Positions 53,688 through 61,746 of a DNA stretch of 64,000 nt are shown here, piece by piece. The notes under the pieces were generated by a model, which ran no database searches, was not told the origin of the DNA, and saw only the letters and a list, made by a program, of their open reading frames with translations. Position numbers and translations under genes: made by a program. The stretch's first letter is position 1, and every line of letters starts with the position of its first letter. The stretch is from TMED8 sp038125725 (GTDB taxonomy: Bacteria > Pseudomonadota > Alphaproteobacteria > Rhodospirillales > Casp-alpha2), in the NCBI GenBank assembly GCA_038125725.1, contig JAYPEK010000013.1, forward strand, positions 1-64,000, read 5' to 3'.

Positions 53688-54743
53688 ATGAGCATCCTGA
53701 CGACCACGCTCGGCGCCTTCCCGAAACCCGCTTGCCTGCCGGAGTTCGATTGGTTTCAGGCCGAAGGCGGGCCCGACACCGCGCATCCGACCGCGCGCTA
53801 CGCGGAAGCCATCCGCGAAATGGGCGACGCGGCGGAGCGCCTGTTCCGCGAGGCCGCCGGCCAGGTCATCGCCGACCAAATCGAGGCCGGCATCGACATC
53901 GTCACCGACGGCGAGGTGCGGCGCGAGAATTATATCTATTACCATTGCCGCCATCTGGCCGGATTCGATTTCGAAAACCTTTCCGAACAGGACGTGCGCG
54001 GCGGCAACTACCGTGCCTTCCTGCCCACCATCCGGGGTGACGTGAAGGCGCTGGATGCGTTCCTGCCGCATGATTTCGAGGCGGCGCAGGGGTTGTCCGC
54101 GAAGCCCGTTAAGGTGACGCTGCCCGGCCCCATGACCATCGGTGACAGCGTCGCCGACGCGCATTACGGCGACCCCGCGACGCGCGGTGCGGCGCTGGCC
54201 GAAGCCATCAACGTCGAGGTCCTGCGCCTGGCGGAGGCCAGCTGCAAGCATATCCAGATCGACGAGCCGCTGTTCGCGCGCAAGGTGCCGGAGGCCCTGG
54301 ATTACGGGCTTTCACATCTGGAACGCTGTTTCGAGGGCTGCCCCGAAGACGTGCTGCGCACCGCGCATATGTGCTGCGGCTACCCCGATGCGCTCGATGT
54401 GCCGGATTATCCGAAGGCACCGAAAAACTGTTATTTCGAGCTGGCCGAGGCCTTGGACGCATCGAGCGTGCAGGCGATATCCATCGAGGACGCGCACCGT
54501 CCCAACGATTTGAGCCTGCTTTCCATGTTCAAGCGGACGACGATGATCTTCGGTGTCGTCGCCATCGCCAAAAGCCGGGTGGAGAGCGCCGACGAAATCG
54601 CGGCGCGGCTGCGGGCGGCGCTCCAATATATTGATGCCGAACGCCTAATTGCCGCGCCGGACTGCGGGCTCGGGCTGTTGGGCCGCGACCTGGCACTGGC
54701 GAAGCTTCGAAACATGGCGGCGGCGGCACATGCCATCGGCTGA
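53688..54743 (+). CDS. Cobalamin-independent methionine synthase C-terminal-like zinc methyltransferase
   Basis: The 351-residue protein is a single UROD/MetE-like TIM barrel, equal to the catalytic C-terminal half of MetE, without the N-terminal half. The zinc site is complete: His227 and Cys229 (HMCC), Glu251 and Cys326 (APDCGLG), with spacings like those in MetE. Stand-alone relatives include methylcobalamin:homocysteine enzymes, betaine- or coenzyme-M-type methyltransferases and epoxyalkane:coenzyme M transferase. The substrate thiol is not known. ATG 53688 is used; a hairpin at 53655-53670 lies just upstream. No cobalamin riboswitch was seen. Confidence 0.86.
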   Translation: MSILTTTLGAFPKPACLPEFDWFQAEGGPDTAHPTARYAEAIREMGDAAERLFREAAGQVIADQIEAGIDIVTDGEVRRENYIYYHCRHLAGFDFENLSEQDVRGGNYRAFLPTIRGDVKALDAFLPHDFEAAQGLSAKPVKVTLPGPMTIGDSVADAHYGDPATRGAALAEAINVEVLRLAEASCKHIQIDEPLFARKVPEALDYGLSHLERCFEGCPEDVLRTAHMCCGYPDALDVPDYPKAPKNCYFELAEALDASSVQAISIEDAHRPNDLSLLSMFKRTTMIFGVVAIAKSRVESADEIAARLRAALQYIDAERLIAAPDCGLGLLGRDLALAKLRNMAAAAHAIG

Positions 54744-54845
54744 ATTGGTTTCCGCTGTATACTTCGATCACGAAGATTCCATTTGATTTCTGGCGCCCGC
54801 TTGGGTCTTTTTAGGGGGTGAAGTGGGTAACGAGGGAGCCGCAGA

Positions 54846-55457
54846 GTGGTGATTCGGCAAATTCCCATCGTCATTCTGTTGTTCGTCATGGCTTTCGCCG
54901 GGCCGCTCAAGGCTGACGACGCCGCCGACGGTGCAAAACAATTCATCGAGGGCCTCGCCGACGAGGCCGTGCACTCGCTGGCCGCGCCCGATATCGACCG
55001 GGCCGAGCGGCACAAGCGATTCCGCAAGCTGATGCTGGAGAACTTCGCCTTCGAGCGCATTGCGCGCTGGGTGCTCGGGCGGTATTGGCGGCGTGCCACC
55101 GAGGCGGAACGCGGCGAGTACATGAAGCTGTTCGAGGACATGCTGGTGTTCGTCTACGCCGACCGCTTCGCCAAGTATTCCGGCGAGAAGCTCGATGTCG
55201 GACGCGCTGAAACACGCGGCGCCAACGACATCCTGGTGCATTCCAAGATCGTGCGGCCGGACGAACTGAAGCCGGTCGAAGTCGCTTGGCGCGTCAGCAT
55301 GCAGGACGAGAAGTACAAGATCGTCGACGTCATGGTCGAGGGGCTGAGCATGGGCCTGACCCAGCAGAAGGAATTCGCTTCGGTCATCCGGCAGAACGGC
55401 AACGGCGTTCAGGGCCTGCTGGATGAGCTGAAAAAACGCATCGACGCCAACTCTTGA
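54846..55457 (+). CDS. hpnM: MlaC/Ttg2D-type periplasmic lipid-binding protein, hopanoid-associated HpnM
   Basis: The 203-residue protein has a signal peptide (IVILLFVMAFAGPLKA) and the MlaC/toluene-tolerance domain, with FERIARWVLGRYWRRATEAE and YADRFAKYSGEKLDV as recognisable segments. MlaC proteins carry phospholipids across the periplasm; the HpnM variant occurs within hopanoid loci and may carry hopanoids or their precursors. The GTG start at 54846 follows GAGGGAG. Its TGA overlaps the TTG start of hpnC, which ties it to the squalene genes. The 102-bp spacer before it should hold the locus promoter. Confidence 0.87.
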   Translation: MVIRQIPIVILLFVMAFAGPLKADDAADGAKQFIEGLADEAVHSLAAPDIDRAERHKRFRKLMLENFAFERIARWVLGRYWRRATEAERGEYMKLFEDMLVFVYADRFAKYSGEKLDVGRAETRGANDILVHSKIVRPDELKPVEVAWRVSMQDEKYKIVDVMVEGLSMGLTQQKEFASVIRQNGNGVQGLLDELKKRIDANS

Positions 55458-56333
55458 GCGCCGGCAGTCTTTCCAGCGTCGAAACGCCGTCCGGCAAGGA
55501 TGCCGACACCGAGAATTTTCCGGTCGGCTCGATGCTGCTGCCGAAGCCGCTGCGTCCGCACATCGCCGTCTTCTACCGCTTCGCCCGTGCCATCGACGAT
55601 ATCGCCGACAACCCCGCACTGTCGCCCGCCGACAAGATCGTCCGGTTGCAGGGCTTCGAACATGCGTTGCTGGGCGAGAACGCGGACGACACGGCCTATA
55701 CCNNNNNNNNNNGCCTATACCACCGGCTACCGAATGCGCGAGAGCCTCGCCGCCACCGGCATCACGGCGCGCCATTGCCTGGATCTGATCGACGCCTTCA
55801 AGCAGGACGCGGTGAAATCGCGCTACGCCGACTGGAACGAACTGATGAGCTATTGTCAGCGTTCGGCGGCGCCGGTCGGGCGTTACCTGCTGGATTTGCA
55901 CGGCGGCAGCCGCGACGGCTACGGGCCCTCGGATGCGCTTTGCAACGCACTGCAGGTGATCAACCACCTGCAGGATTGCCAGGACGACTACCGCGAAATG
56001 GATCGGGTCTACCTGCCGGTCAACTGGCTGCGCGAGGTCGGCATCGGCGTCTCGGCGCTGGATGCACCGAAGGCCTCGCCGGCGCTGCGCCATGTGCTGA
56101 ACCGTTGCCTGGACGCCACCGAACCCTTGATGGCCGAAGCCCGGCGATTGCCTGGCGGCCTCGTCAACCGACGGCTGGCGATGGAATCGGCGGCCATCGT
56201 GCGCATCGCCGAGCGGCTGATGGAGTTGCTGCGCCAACGCGACCCATTGGCCGGGCGGGTCAAGCTCAGCAAGCCGGGGTATCTGTGGCAATGCCTGCTG
56301 GGTGCCGGCGGCGCCGCCCTCGGAGGGCGCTAG
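55454..56333 (+). CDS. hpnC: Squalene/hydroxysqualene-forming synthase HpnC, interrupted by an assembly gap
   Basis: HpnC acts with HpnD and HpnE to convert farnesyl diphosphate to squalene, using hydroxysqualene as intermediate. The first Asp motif is in FYRFARAIDDIADN; the second is QDCQDDYREMDRVYLP, with YADWNELMSYC and SAAPVGRYLLDLHG between them, as in the family. The start is TTG 55454, overlapping hpnM. Ten Ns at 55703-55712 shift the frame, but the same nine bases flank the gap on both sides. Merging them restores one continuous frame (DDTAYTTGYRMRESL), so the gene is most likely intact. The stop at 56331-56333 is in the frame read after the gap. Confidence 0.87.
55703..55712. other. 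Assembly gap (10 N) flanked by a 9-bp duplicate
   Basis: Ten Ns interrupt hpnC. The nine bases before the gap (55694-55702) and the nine after it (55713-55721) are identical, GCCTATACC. This is the pattern of two contig ends that overlap but were joined with placeholder Ns. Removing 19 bp (gap plus one copy) gives an uninterrupted protein. Confidence 0.95.
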
Positions 56334-56348
56334 GTGGGGGCGCGCTAG

Positions 56349-57482
56349 GTGGACTGGATGCAGCTGCTGTTCTGGGCGGCGCTGGTGTCGCTGGCGCTTT
56401 GGGCCGGCATGGTCATGGTGCACCGCCGCTTCTGGCGCGCCGACCAGCGGCTTGATAAGGCCGGCGAACTTGCTTCCTGGCCCCGGGTGACGGCCGTCAT
56501 TCCGGCCCGCAACGAGGCCCCGACCATCGGCCGCACGGTGGGCTCCTTGCTGGCGCAGGACTACCCGGGTGAGCTTTCCGTCATCGTCGTCGACGACAAC
56601 AGCGACGACGGTACCGCCGAAGCCGCGGGTTCCGACCCGCGCCTTCGGGTGATCCCCGGTGCGCCGCTGGCCGACGGCTGGACTGGCAAGCTCTGGGCTG
56701 TCAGCCAGGGCGTCCGGGAAGCAGGGACGGCACCGGACTACCTGCTGTTGACGGACGCCGACATCGAACACGATCCCGGCAACCTGAAGCGCCTCGTCTA
56801 CAAGGCCGAGACCGACGGCCGGCATCTGGTGTCGCTGATGGTGAAGCTCCGCTGCGAGAGCTTCTGGGAACGGTTGTTGATTCCGGCCTTCGTGTTCTTC
56901 TTCCAGAAGCTCTATCCGTTTCCGGCGGTCAACGATCCGAATTCCCGCATCGCCGCGGCGGCCGGCGGCTGCATGCTGGTCCGGCGCGAGACGCTTGAGG
57001 CGGCCGGCGGCATCGATGCGATCCGCTCGGCGGTCATCGACGATTGCGCCCTGGCGCGGCTGATCAAGAAACGCGGCTCCATCTGGCTCGGCCTCGCCAC
57101 CCGGACGCGGAGCCTCCGCGCCTACGACGGCCTCGTGGAAATCTGGGACATGGTGGCACGCACCGCCTACGTGCAACTGCGCCATTCGCCGCTGGCGCTG
57201 GTGGGGACGCTGGCCGGCATGGCGGTGATTTACCTGGTGCCGCCGTTGGCCTTCGCCGTCGGCACGGCATTGCGCCAGGGTCCGCTGGCGTCGGCGGGAA
57301 TGATCGCCTGGCTGTTGATGGCGCTGGCCTACGCGCCGACGTTGGCGCTCTATGGCCGATTCGTCGCCTGGGCGCTGGTGCTGCCGGTGTCGGCGGGGCT
57401 CTATACGCTGATGACTCTGTCGTCGGCGATGCGTCATTGGCGGGGCCGGGGGGCTGGCTGGAAGGGCCGACACTATGGGTGA
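56349..57482 (+). CDS. hpnB: Hopanoid-associated glycosyltransferase HpnB
   Basis: The 377-residue membrane glycosyltransferase of GT-A type has an N-terminal helix (LFWAALVSLALWAGMVM), the nucleotide-sugar motifs VTAVIPARNEAPTIG, VVDDNSDDGTAE and LLTDADIEHD, and C-terminal membrane helices. HpnB is consistently found in hopanoid loci, and its substrate is not firmly known. The GTG start at 56349 lies within the second copy of a short direct repeat (GCGCTAGGTGG, near 56328 and 56342), with the hpnC stop in the first copy. It is followed after 36 bp by hpnD. Confidence 0.92.
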   Translation: MDWMQLLFWAALVSLALWAGMVMVHRRFWRADQRLDKAGELASWPRVTAVIPARNEAPTIGRTVGSLLAQDYPGELSVIVVDDNSDDGTAEAAGSDPRLRVIPGAPLADGWTGKLWAVSQGVREAGTAPDYLLLTDADIEHDPGNLKRLVYKAETDGRHLVSLMVKLRCESFWERLLIPAFVFFFQKLYPFPAVNDPNSRIAAAAGGCMLVRRETLEAAGGIDAIRSAVIDDCALARLIKKRGSIWLGLATRTRSLRAYDGLVEIWDMVARTAYVQLRHSPLALVGTLAGMAVIYLVPPLAFAVGTALRQGPLASAGMIAWLLMALAYAPTLALYGRFVAWALVLPVSAGLYTLMTLSSAMRHWRGRGAGWKGRHYG

Positions 57483-57518
57483 CGCCATGGGTGACGGGGA
57501 CGACAGCCTCGTGTATCC

Positions 57519-58394
57519 ATGGCGGTCATGATCGCCGAACAAAATGCCGAACCCGAGATCGATCCCGCCGTCCACGCGGAGGCCGTGGTGCGCCGTGCCG
57601 GGACCTCATTCTATTGGGCCATGCGCCGGCTGCCGGCGGCCAGGCGGCGTGCCATGTTCGCCATCTATGCGTTTTGCCGCGAGGTCGACGACATCGCCGA
57701 CGACGAGGGCGACGAGGCGGGCAAGCGCCTGCGCCTGGCCCAATGGCGGGGCGAGATCGAGCGCGTCTTCGGCGGCCATCCGCGCGGGCTCACCGGGCGT
57801 GCCCTGGTGCCGGCGGTAGAGGCCTTCGATCTTGGGAAGGATGATTTCCAGGCGGTCATCGCCGGCATGGAGATGGACGCCGGCGACCGGGTGCGCATCG
57901 CCGACATGGACGAACTGACGCTCTACTGCGACCGCGTCGCCTGTGCGGTGGGGCGGCTGTCGACACCGGTGTTCGGGCTGCCCGCCGAGGTGGGCGAGAA
58001 GCTCGCCTTCGCCGAGGGGCTGGCGCTGCAACTGACCAACATCCTGCGCGACGTCGCAGAGGATGCCGAGCGCGACCGGCTCTACCTGCCGGCCGATGTA
58101 CTGGCCGCGCATGACATCACCGAGACCGATGACCTCAACGCCGTGCTGGCGCATCCGCGCTTGGCCGATGTCTGCGACGTGCTGGCCGGCGTCGCGGAAA
58201 TTCATTTCAAGGACGCCATCAAGTTGGCCGCCGGCTGCCAGCGCGACCGGGTGCGTCCGGCGATGATGATGCTGCAGGTTTACCACCGTATCTTGAAACG
58301 CCTGCGCCGGCGCGGGTTCAACGACCTGCACACACCGGTGGGGCTGGGCAAGGCGGCGAAGCTCTGGGTGGCGTTCCGCTACGGGGTGCTGTGA
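57519..58394 (+). CDS. hpnD: Presqualene diphosphate synthase HpnD
   Basis: HpnD joins two farnesyl diphosphates to presqualene diphosphate. The 291-residue protein has the two Asp-rich motifs of trans-prenyl head-to-head synthases, FCREVDDIADDEGD and ILRDVAEDAERDRLYLP, with YCDRVACAVGRLS between them and a C-terminal YHRILKRLRRRGF. It starts with ATG 57519 without a strong ribosome binding site; ATG 57528 is an alternative. The GTG of hpnE overlaps its stop by 4 bp, so both are translated together, and HpnC lies two genes upstream. Confidence 0.94.
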   Translation: MAVMIAEQNAEPEIDPAVHAEAVVRRAGTSFYWAMRRLPAARRRAMFAIYAFCREVDDIADDEGDEAGKRLRLAQWRGEIERVFGGHPRGLTGRALVPAVEAFDLGKDDFQAVIAGMEMDAGDRVRIADMDELTLYCDRVACAVGRLSTPVFGLPAEVGEKLAFAEGLALQLTNILRDVAEDAERDRLYLPADVLAAHDITETDDLNAVLAHPRLADVCDVLAGVAEIHFKDAIKLAAGCQRDRVRPAMMMLQVYHRILKRLRRRGFNDLHTPVGLGKAAKLWVAFRYGVL

Positions 58395-59638
58395 GCGGCC
58401 GCGTCCATATCATCGGCGCCGGCATGGCCGGATTGGCGGCGGCGGTGCGCCTCGCCGAGGCTGGCGCCCAGGTCACGCTTTACGAAGCGGCGGGTCACGC
58501 CGGCGGGCGCTGCCGCTCGTTCCACGACCGCCAACTCGACCGCGTCATCGACAACGGCAACCACCTGGTCCTGAGCGGCAACCATGGCATCGGACGCTTT
58601 CTACGCCTGACCGGCTCGGACAGCATGGAAACCGCCGAGCGCGCCGAGTTCGACTTCGTCGATCTCGCCGACGATACCCGCTGGACGCTACGCCCGGACA
58701 GGGGCGCCATCCCCTGGTCTGTATTGTCCAGCCGGAGCCGGGTGCCGGGCACGTCGCTCGGCGATTATCTGGGCGCCTGGCGGCTGGCCCGTGCTGGGGC
58801 CGGTGACAGCCTGGGCGATTGCCTGGCGACGGAGGGCCTGCTATGGCGGCGGTTCTGGCGCCCGCTGGCGGTTTCGATCCTGAATACGGAACCGGCTGAG
58901 GCCTCGGCCCAGTTGATGTGGGCGGTGATGAAGGAGACCTTCGGCCGGGGCGAGGCCGCCTGCCGGCCGATGTTCGCCCGGCGGGGGCTGAGCGATGCGC
59001 TGGTGGACCCGGCGCTCCGATACCTGGCCGCCGCCGGCGCCGAGGTGCGGCTCGGTGATCGTGTGCGCGCGCTGCATGAGGAAGCGGGCGCCATCGGGCG
59101 AATCGGTGCCGGGGAAGAGGTGCGACTGGGCGCATCGGACCGGATCGTTCTGGCCGTGCCGCCGGCCGGGGCGGCGGGACTGATCCCGAATCTCCAGGTG
59201 CCGACGGACTTTCAGGCCATCGTCAACGGGCATTTCGTCACCGACGGGATGGCGGGGTCGGAGCGGTTCCTCGGCGTCGTCGGCGGCACGGCGGAATGGG
59301 TTTTCCGGCGTGGCGACGTGATTTCCGTCACCGTCAGCGCCGCCAGCGCCTTGGCCGAGCGAACCGATGACGAGATCGCGGAGACGCTCTGGAACGATGT
59401 CAGCCGGGCGTTACAGTTGCCTCCGGCCGAGCCGGCGCGCTGGCGCATCATCAAGGAAAAGCGCGCCACCTTTGCCCAGACCCCAGCCCAGGCGGCTAGG
59501 CGGCCGGGCGCCGGGACCCGCTTCGCCAACCTGTTCTTGGCCGGCGATTGGACCGATACGGGCCTGCCGGCGACCATCGAGGGGGCGGTGCGGTCCGGGT
59601 TTCGCGCTGCCGAGGATATCTTGAAGTGTTGGAAATAA
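58391..59638 (+). CDS. hpnE: Hydroxysqualene dehydroxylase/desaturase-like FAD enzyme HpnE
   Basis: The 415-residue flavoprotein of the phytoene-desaturase-like amine oxidase fold completes squalene formation by reducing hydroxysqualene. The GxGxxG motif stands in VHIIGAGMAGLAAAVRLAEAG with the following GGRCRSFHD, and the C-terminal FAD segment is LFLAGDWTDTGLPATIEGAVRSG. It starts with GTG in the GTGA overlap with hpnD. The 110-146 bp after its stop are relatively AT-rich and include TTGACA at 59670-59675, so shc may also have its own promoter. Confidence 0.94.
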   Translation: MSGRVHIIGAGMAGLAAAVRLAEAGAQVTLYEAAGHAGGRCRSFHDRQLDRVIDNGNHLVLSGNHGIGRFLRLTGSDSMETAERAEFDFVDLADDTRWTLRPDRGAIPWSVLSSRSRVPGTSLGDYLGAWRLARAGAGDSLGDCLATEGLLWRRFWRPLAVSILNTEPAEASAQLMWAVMKETFGRGEAACRPMFARRGLSDALVDPALRYLAAAGAEVRLGDRVRALHEEAGAIGRIGAGEEVRLGASDRIVLAVPPAGAAGLIPNLQVPTDFQAIVNGHFVTDGMAGSERFLGVVGGTAEWVFRRGDVISVTVSAASALAERTDDEIAETLWNDVSRALQLPPAEPARWRIIKEKRATFAQTPAQAARRPGAGTRFANLFLAGDWTDTGLPATIEGAVRSGFRAAEDILKCWK

Positions 59639-59784
59639 GTGCCTCAGGCCTTGTTTTTGTAACGTTTTTTTGACACAAAACCCGCTTATATGTTTTCGAG
59701 AATGAACCCGGATCGGCGGCTCCGCGCGTCATATCGCATGGCCCGGCGATGGTTCGAAAAAGCCGCCGCAAGAAGGCCGCGAAC

Positions 59785-61743
59785 ATGGTGATGATGGACC
59801 GTGAGATTTCCCCCGCCGACCGCGCCGAGGCCTCCGACGAACGCGAGATCGACGGCGTCATCGAGGACGCGCGGACCTGGCTGGCCGGCTGCCAGGCGGA
59901 CGACGGCCATTGGGCGTTCGAACTGGAAGCCGACGCCACCATCCCGGCGGAATACATCTTCCTCAATCATTTCCTCGGCACCATCGACGACGAGGTTGAG
60001 GGCAAGCTGGCCAAGTACCTGCGCTCGATCCAGGAAAACCACGGCGGCTGGCCGCTCTACCACGACGGCGATTTCAACATGAGCGCCTCGGTAAAGGCCT
60101 ACTATGCGCTGAAGCTGGCCGGCGACGACCCGGACGCGCCGCACATGGTGCGGGCACGCGAAGCCATTCTGTCGCGCGGCGGCGCCGCCAAGGCCAATGT
60201 CTTCACCCGCATCGCGCTGGCGCTGTTCGAGCAGGTGCCCTGGCGCGCCGTGCCGGTAATGCGGGTCGAGGCGCTGTTGCTGCCGAAGTTCTCGCCCTTC
60301 CACATGGACAAGGTCTCCTACTGGTCGCGCACCGTGATGGTGCCGCTGTTGGTGTTGGCGGTACTGAAGCCGAAAGCCGCCAATCCGCGCGGCGTCGATA
60401 TCCGCGAACTGTTCGTCACGCCGCCGGAGCGCGAGCGCAATTACCTGGTCAACCCGACCGGCCACTGGCTGGGTTCGCTGATGCTGGCGGTGGATGCCGC
60501 GGTGCGCCCGTTCGAGGGGCTGTTCCCGAAGGCACTGGAGCGCCGCGCCATCGACAAGGCCATGGATTTCGTGGTCGAGCGGTTGAACGGCGAGGACGGC
60601 CTCGGCGCTATCTTCCCGGCCATGGCCAACGCCGTGATGGCGTTCCATGCGCTCGGCTATGCGCCGGATCATCCGCATTACCAGATCGCGCGTGAATCGA
60701 TCGACAAGCTGTTGGTTTTCGACGGCGACCAGGGCTACTGCCAGCCCTGCCTGTCGCCGGTCTGGGACACCGGCCTCGCCGCGCACGCGATCCAGGAAGC
60801 GGGCTGCGGCATCGATGACGCCGAACTATCCAAGGCCGCCGACTGGCTGGTCGAGCGCCAGGTCACCGACGTCGCCGGCGACTGGGCGGTGAAGGCGCCG
60901 GGGCTCAGGCCCGGCGGCTGGGCCTTCCAGTACTGGAACGATTACTATCCCGATGTCGACGACACCGCCGTTGTGGTGATGGCGCTGCACCGCGCCGATC
61001 CCGAGCGCTACAAGGAAGCCATCGAGCGCGGCGCCGAGTGGATCCTCGGCATGCAGAGCGCCAACGGCGGCTGGGGCGCCTTCGACATCGACAACGAACA
61101 CTATTTCCTGCAGCACATCCCCTTCGCCGATCACGGCGCGCTCCTGGACCCGCCGACCGCCGACGTCAGTGCCCGCTGCCTCGGCATGTTGGCCCAGTTG
61201 GGCTATGCGCCGTCGCATCCCGCCGTCAGCCGCGCCGTCGACTACCTGAAGGCCGAGCAGGAGGCCGACGGGTCCTGGTTCGGTCGCTGGGGCAATAACT
61301 ACGTCTATGGCACCTGGTCGGTGCTCTGCGCGCTCAACGCCATCGGCGAGGACATGCAGGCGCCCTATGTCCGCCGCGCCGTCGATTGGCTAAAGGCGCG
61401 CCAGAGCCCGGACGGCGGTTGGGGCGAGGATTGCGCCAGCTACTGGCAGTCGCGACGCGATGAGGTTAAAAGTTCGACCCCGTCGCAGACGTCGTGGGCG
61501 GTGCTTGGCCTTATGGCGGCGGGAGAAGTCGACAGCGTCGCGGTCAAGTGCGGCATCGAGTACCTGCTCAACAGCCCGCGCGAAGGTGGCAAGTGGCGCG
61601 AAGAGTATTTCAACGCCGTCGGTTTCCCGCGCGTCTTCTACCTGCGCTACCATGGCTACAGCGCGTTCTTCCCGCTCTGGACCCTGGCGCGCTACCGCAA
61701 CCTGCAAAAACAGAACGACAAGTATCCCCGGTTCGGGATGTAG
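59785..61743 (+). CDS. shc: Squalene-hopene cyclase Shc (HpnF)
   Basis: Shc cyclises squalene to hopene and hopanol at the membrane. The protein has many QW-type repeats (for example GSWFGRWGNNYVYGTWS and DGGWGEDCASY) and the catalytic DxDD motif as DVDDTA at about residues 390-395, where the second aspartate is the proton donor. The start at ATG 59785 is chosen because AAGAAGG lies 8 bp upstream, giving 652 residues; ATG 59749 would add 12 basic residues but has no ribosome binding site. The length matches bacterial Shc. hpnG follows after 3 bp. Confidence 0.97.
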   Translation: MVMMDREISPADRAEASDEREIDGVIEDARTWLAGCQADDGHWAFELEADATIPAEYIFLNHFLGTIDDEVEGKLAKYLRSIQENHGGWPLYHDGDFNMSASVKAYYALKLAGDDPDAPHMVRAREAILSRGGAAKANVFTRIALALFEQVPWRAVPVMRVEALLLPKFSPFHMDKVSYWSRTVMVPLLVLAVLKPKAANPRGVDIRELFVTPPERERNYLVNPTGHWLGSLMLAVDAAVRPFEGLFPKALERRAIDKAMDFVVERLNGEDGLGAIFPAMANAVMAFHALGYAPDHPHYQIARESIDKLLVFDGDQGYCQPCLSPVWDTGLAAHAIQEAGCGIDDAELSKAADWLVERQVTDVAGDWAVKAPGLRPGGWAFQYWNDYYPDVDDTAVVVMALHRADPERYKEAIERGAEWILGMQSANGGWGAFDIDNEHYFLQHIPFADHGALLDPPTADVSARCLGMLAQLGYAPSHPAVSRAVDYLKAEQEADGSWFGRWGNNYVYGTWSVLCALNAIGEDMQAPYVRRAVDWLKARQSPDGGWGEDCASYWQSRRDEVKSSTPSQTSWAVLGLMAAGEVDSVAVKCGIEYLLNSPREGGKWREEYFNAVGFPRVFYLRYHGYSAFFPLWTLARYRNLQKQNDKYPRFGM

Positions 61744-61746
61744 GCC

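Noticed and set aside
56328..56352. Short direct repeat GCGCTAGGTGG at the hpnC/hpnB junction as a mobile-element target duplication
   Set aside because: The copies are only a few bases apart with no insertion between them; a small local duplication or slippage explains it.
55454..56455. hpnC as a pseudogene or as two partial genes
   Set aside because: The frame change coincides exactly with ten Ns flanked by a 9-bp duplicate, so an assembly artefact explains it.
54768..57575. Minus-strand open frame of over 900 codons across hpnM, hpnC and hpnB
   Set aside because: It runs through the N gap and is antisense to three recognised hopanoid genes; it contains no motif.
59670..59698. Sigma-70 promoter before shc based on TTGACA
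   Set aside because: No matching -10 hexamer at 16-18 bp; listed only as a remark in the hpnE entry.
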